Shown: positions 8,601-10,709 of the stretch, one piece after another
Position numbering within the stretch: position 1 is the stretch's first letter
How the letters are laid out: each line of letters starts with the position of its first letter
DNA from: Lunatibacter sp038209145
GTDB taxonomy: Bacteria > Bacteroidota > Bacteroidia > Cytophagales > Cyclobacteriaceae
Length of the DNA: 10,709 nucleotides
Reading direction: 5' to 3'
Assembly: GCA_038209145.1 (NCBI GenBank)
Contig: JBBQXZ010000162.1
Coordinates: forward strand, 1 to 10,709
The notes under the pieces: generated by a model
What the model was told of the DNA's origin: nothing
The model's database searches: none
Seen by the model: the letters and a program-made list of their open reading frames with translations, nothing else
Translations under genes and position numbers: made by a program

Positions 8601-8770
8601 TTGGACAGGCTTCTATCGGAGTGAGCGCTAGGAATTTGTTTTTCTTCGCCCCGGGATTTCCGGCAGATCCTGAGGTCAACACGCAAGGAGCTGGAAATAT
8701 CCAAGGAATGGACTTGGCCGGACCTCCCCAAGTAAGAAATTATGGTGTTAATTTGAGATTCACCCTGTAA
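5660..8770 (+). CDS. SusC/RagA-family TonB-dependent outer-membrane receptor
   Basis: A 1036-residue outer-membrane transporter that uses TonB-ExbBD energy to import a ligand delivered by its SusD partner. The N-terminus is a Sec signal peptide (1-20, AVMA before Gln21). Next come a CarboxypepD_reg-like domain at about 24-99 (TGQVTSSDEPEGIPGVSI, then GTVTDIDGQY), the SEVIVTA TonB-box region (103-109) and a plug domain at about 118-245. The plug shows the SusC-type NVLNTLQGRVAGV (138-150) and ILKGPAASVLYGSRASAGAI (221-240). The remainder is a beta-barrel rich in Asn, Tyr and Phe that ends in GVNLRFTL. No STN domain or anti-sigma contact module is present, so FecI/FecR-type control is not indicated. 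The ATG at 5660 is chosen because the signal peptide starts directly there. The length is near typical for SusC proteins. The substrate is unknown. The downstream SusD-like gene follows after 11 bases, so the two are certainly one operon. Confidence 0.96.
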   Translation: MKTVLLSLVLTIMTAYAVMAQSRTITGQVTSSDEPEGIPGVSISIKGTTTGTVTDIDGQYSINVPGESSLLVYSFVGFKAEEINVGNRTTIDVVLQIDVRILSEVIVTAQNIVRNEKSLGYTVQSIKGDVISQRSEPNVLNTLQGRVAGVNIGSASGSPGASTNINIRGITSFTGSNQPLIVVDGIIFSNDTDNTQNTLFGSQPGNRLNDIAPETIESINILKGPAASVLYGSRASAGAIIITTKSGSNLQGKTEVTVTSSFNVQDQINYAPLQNEYGQGTTNNFVPTSTNSWGPRFGTPGFNTVVNTQGQTVPYQVYPNHFDLFFQQGTILQNGVSIASGTSDNNFVLAINSTNQEGIVPETSFDRYNVQIGGNKKLQNGIDVGGSMTYVKSKQRSGTSGNGGSAMGQITRIPRSYDFGGTPIQNELGAPIYYNPPSTHPFWSVQNETFDSNVDRMFGNLTVGYDFADWLNVTYRVTADTYTDRRKQILRIGAARAPQGQVGDDMVFRSELNADLLIRMKKDNLFFVDGFNGSLLLGQNINQRDFQNTRVVGEGLNIFGFDNVSNANVFTNSLETKNRRRLVGHYAQLSLDYNDYLFLELSGRVDQSSTLPANNNTYFYPSVALSFVPTDLFDLQSDVLSQIKIKANTARVGRDADPYLLTSLFSQASYGNNLAQINFPLSIGGGNVPGFSPQNRIGSMNLSPEFVTNYEVGAVFSLFDYRVELDVVYFNTVSTNQIFDVAISPSSGFDNRTTNIGEMVNQGIEATVRALVVESGEFTWESELNFTRIRNEVVSIAEGVDNSTITGNSFLGIAPSIAVGFPYGVIISTKNPRNDAGELLINPATGGFAPGVPGQVVANQQPDWIAGFSNTFSYKSFTLSALVDARVGGELYSFGQVDLRSGGHIDYTGIDRNMPRILPGVIANGDGTFRPNNIQIPAQTYFGALGGLASEGAVFDATVYRLRELALNYNLPASLLGKTPFGQASIGVSARNLFFFAPGFPADPEVNTQGAGNIQGMDLAGPPQVRNYGVNLRFTL

Positions 8771-8781
8771 GAGAAACCAAC

Positions 8782-10224
8782 ATGAAAAAAATAATCAATT
8801 ATATAGTATGTGGTGTCTTGCTTTCGGCAACCGCCTGCTCGGACTTTTTGGATATCAACGAATCTCCAAATGCACCGGCAAGTGTGACACCCAATGTACT
8901 GCTTCCAGCAGGTTTGGCAGGTACTGCCTTCGCCAACAACAATGAATTGAATCGATTTGGCTCTATCATCACCAGTGTGACGGCAGGTGCTGCCAATTCT
9001 CCTGCGGCGTATGATATTTATACGGTCGATGGGGCAAATTTCAACAATCAGTGGAGGTTTGAAATTTATAATGGATCCTTGATTACCTACAAGTCACTTA
9101 TTGGAGTTTCTGAAGAAATTGGTTCCCGGTCCTATATTGGCATTGCCAAAATCATGACTGCTTATACCTACTCCATTGCTACTGATTATTGGGGGGATAT
9201 CCCTTACTCTGAAGCCCTTTTAGGTGAGGATAATACGGCACCTGTGTTAGATACCCAGGAAGAAATCTATTTGGGTGGTGAAGGTGTACAAAGTCTGTTC
9301 GACTTGGTAAAAGAAGGGTTGGCAGATCTGAATGCGGTCTCCGCCATAAATCCAGGATCGGATGACCTCGTTTACAGAGGAAATCTAGAGAACTGGAAGA
9401 AAGCCGGAAACTCGTTGTTGCTTAAATTTGCCAATACAATATCTAGGGTAGCACCTCAAAGAGCGGCCCAAGAGATTCAAGCAGTAATAACCGGAAATAA
9501 CTTCATCGCCTCCAACAGTGAAAACATGAATGTTACGTTTGGATCCTCGGTAGGTAGCCGGGCTCCGGTATATGAGTATACTTATGTGACTGCGTTTAGC
9601 AATGACATGATGATCAGTACGCGTTTTTTGAACTTGTTGCAAGGGAAGAATGATCCCAGATTACCAATATTTGTTACAGCTCCAACGGGAAGATATGTCA
9701 CCATTGACAATGGTTTTAGGGGTGCATTGCCTACCCCAAACAGCTCATGGTCTCGCTTTAGTGATTATGTAACAGGAGATGGTGAAGGACCTGTGAGGTT
9801 TATGACCCATGCCCAAACGCAGTTTATTTTAGCGGAATCCGCTTTGATGCTGGGAACACCGGGTAATCCCCAAGTGTATTTCCAGGCCGGGATCAGGGCG
9901 TCAATGGCTCTGGCCGGATTGTCGGTCGCTGCCATCGATACTTACTTTACAGAAAATCCGGATGAAGTTACCCTAAACGGGACTCAGGCTCAAAATCATG
10001 AGAAGATCATAACTCAGAAATACATTTCCCTCTTTGGAAATGGCATAGAACAATGGAATGACTACCGAAGGACAGGTTTTCCGGTTCTAGTAGACCATCA
10101 AAATGCTGTGGGCGTAGACGGCACCAGACCGGTTCGAGCTCAGTATGTAAACGAGGAAATCGCCAGAAACACCAATTTTGAAGTTATCCTTCCCAATGTT
10201 AGGGTTTGGTGGGACATTGATTAA
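8782..10224 (+). CDS. SusD/RagB-family substrate-binding lipoprotein (SusD-like_2 type)
   Basis: A 480-residue surface lipoprotein predicted to form the lid of the SusC-like barrel and capture the substrate. The signal peptide ends in a lipobox-like SATAC with the lipidated cysteine at Cys19, followed by SDFLDINESPNAP, the classic SusD mature start. Helical TPR-like segments follow, with SYIGIAKIMTAYTYSIATDYWGDIPYSEAL (about 117-146) and, near the C-terminus, QKYISLFGNGIEQWNDYRRTG from Gln412. These are hallmark stretches of the SusD/RagB nutrient-binding family, and the LFGNG...W.DYRRTG motif points to the SusD-like_2 branch rather than the glycan-type SusD/SusD-like_3 branch. The start codon ATG lies 11 bases after the SusC stop. 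The length fits the branch. Some members of the wider family bind oligopeptides (RagB) and others glycans, so substrate class is not decided. Confidence 0.95.
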   Translation: MKKIINYIVCGVLLSATACSDFLDINESPNAPASVTPNVLLPAGLAGTAFANNNELNRFGSIITSVTAGAANSPAAYDIYTVDGANFNNQWRFEIYNGSLITYKSLIGVSEEIGSRSYIGIAKIMTAYTYSIATDYWGDIPYSEALLGEDNTAPVLDTQEEIYLGGEGVQSLFDLVKEGLADLNAVSAINPGSDDLVYRGNLENWKKAGNSLLLKFANTISRVAPQRAAQEIQAVITGNNFIASNSENMNVTFGSSVGSRAPVYEYTYVTAFSNDMMISTRFLNLLQGKNDPRLPIFVTAPTGRYVTIDNGFRGALPTPNSSWSRFSDYVTGDGEGPVRFMTHAQTQFILAESALMLGTPGNPQVYFQAGIRASMALAGLSVAAIDTYFTENPDEVTLNGTQAQNHEKIITQKYISLFGNGIEQWNDYRRTGFPVLVDHQNAVGVDGTRPVRAQYVNEEIARNTNFEVILPNVRVWWDID

Positions 10225-10242
10225 CATTAAATCTACAAGAAA

Positions 10243-10709
10243 ATGAAACAGACACTCCATATCGTACTATCCTTATTGATGCTTGCGGGTTTGGCTTCCT
10301 GCGAAGAGGATTTCGGTACCTTCAACAGTGACAACCGCCCTGAAGTGCCGCTGATGTTTACCAATTCCAGCACCTTTGGACACGATCCCTTTGTGGCGGT
10401 ATCCCAGAATCAAACCATCGAGTTCGTCATAGAAATCCCTGAAAACTCAGGAAGGACTATAACAGAAATTCGAAAAGTAGCCGCCGGTAGTACAGCTATC
10501 AATATTGGCACGTTGAACAATTCCGGCAATTACCTAGCAGCACCAATTGCGGGAAACGGCAAGCGAGTAGTATTTACAACAACCTTGGCAGAGTTCAGAG
10601 AGAAAAGGCCAACTACCACGGTCACGGTGCCAGCCACCGGATTTGTAGAAATTGCATTCTTGTTTGAAGTGATTCTAGACAACAATGAAAGTCTTGTGTC
10701 CATGAGGGC
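10243..10709 (+). CDS. Uncharacterised lipoprotein, third gene of the susCD operon (3' end outside the window)
   Basis: An open frame starts at ATG 10243, 18 bases after the SusD-like stop, and stays open for 155 complete codons to the window edge. The first 20 residues are a lipoprotein signal peptide: MKQ, then a hydrophobic stretch, ending in a lipobox GLASC with the lipidated cysteine at Cys20. The mature protein begins C-E-E-D, acidic residues right after the cysteine that resemble surface-export signals of Bacteroidota lipoproteins. The rest (from about residue 35) looks beta-rich with alternating hydrophobic residues, for example VVFTTTLAEF and FVEIAFLFEVIL, suggesting an immunoglobulin-like or DUF-type beta-sandwich domain, but I recognise no named family. 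By position it may be an accessory surface binding protein like SusE/SusF-type components. That role is inference from operon context only. Confidence 0.88.
   Translation, partial: MKQTLHIVLSLLMLAGLASCEEDFGTFNSDNRPEVPLMFTNSSTFGHDPFVAVSQNQTIEFVIEIPENSGRTITEIRKVAAGSTAINIGTLNNSGNYLAAPIAGNGKRVVFTTTLAEFREKRPTTTVTVPATGFVEIAFLFEVILDNNESLVSMR

Noticed and set aside
1..10709. CRISPR array, tRNA, insertion sequence, integrase or phage gene
   Set aside because: No regularly spaced repeats, cloverleaf-like sequence, transposase motif or flanking terminal repeats were seen on either strand.

Overview
The window reads as chromosomal DNA from a member of the Bacteroidota. The evidence is a SusC/SusD outer-membrane pair, lipoproteins with the family-typical Cys-Ser-Asp start, A-rich translation starts without a clear Shine-Dalgarno sequence, and very AT-rich intergenic DNA. 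The gene set and protein style resemble Cyclobacteriaceae or related marine/soil Cytophagales; that finer placement is inferred from memory of such genomes, not from a search.

Left part (1-3530), all on the plus strand, is a fatty-acid beta-oxidation cluster. It holds the last 44 codons of a FadB/FadJ-type 3-hydroxyacyl-CoA dehydrogenase/enoyl-CoA hydratase, a complete thiolase (acetyl-CoA acyltransferase) and a complete 600-residue acyl-CoA dehydrogenase. It closes with a strong intrinsic terminator at 3500-3530. Together these enzymes cover all four steps of the beta-oxidation spiral.

Middle part (3531-5659) carries no intact gene. On the minus strand, 3706-4830 is a recognisable FAD-dependent oxidoreductase of the D-amino-acid oxidase/DadA superfamily. 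It is interrupted by four in-frame stop codons, yet its reading frame is continuous from start to natural stop with no frameshift. Between it and the next gene lie about 830 bases of non-coding DNA that become extremely AT-rich toward 5200-5659 and contain AT palindromes and a possible promoter.

Right part (5660-10709), plus strand, is a tight operon: a SusC-like TonB-dependent receptor, a SusD-like lipoprotein (SusD-like_2/RagB type) 11 bases later, and 18 bases further on the start of an uncharacterised lipoprotein that runs off the window. The first two form an outer-membrane importer in which the lipoprotein caps the barrel and TonB energises uptake. The third is probably an accessory surface protein of the same system. 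The substrate cannot be read from this window, because no glycosidase, peptidase, sulfatase or dedicated regulator is present.

I found no tRNA, rRNA, CRISPR array, insertion sequence, integrase or phage gene. The best candidates for a second look are the frame-intact pseudogene, the uncharacterised third lipoprotein and the long AT-rich leader of the susCD operon. I see no convincing evidence of a wholly new system here.
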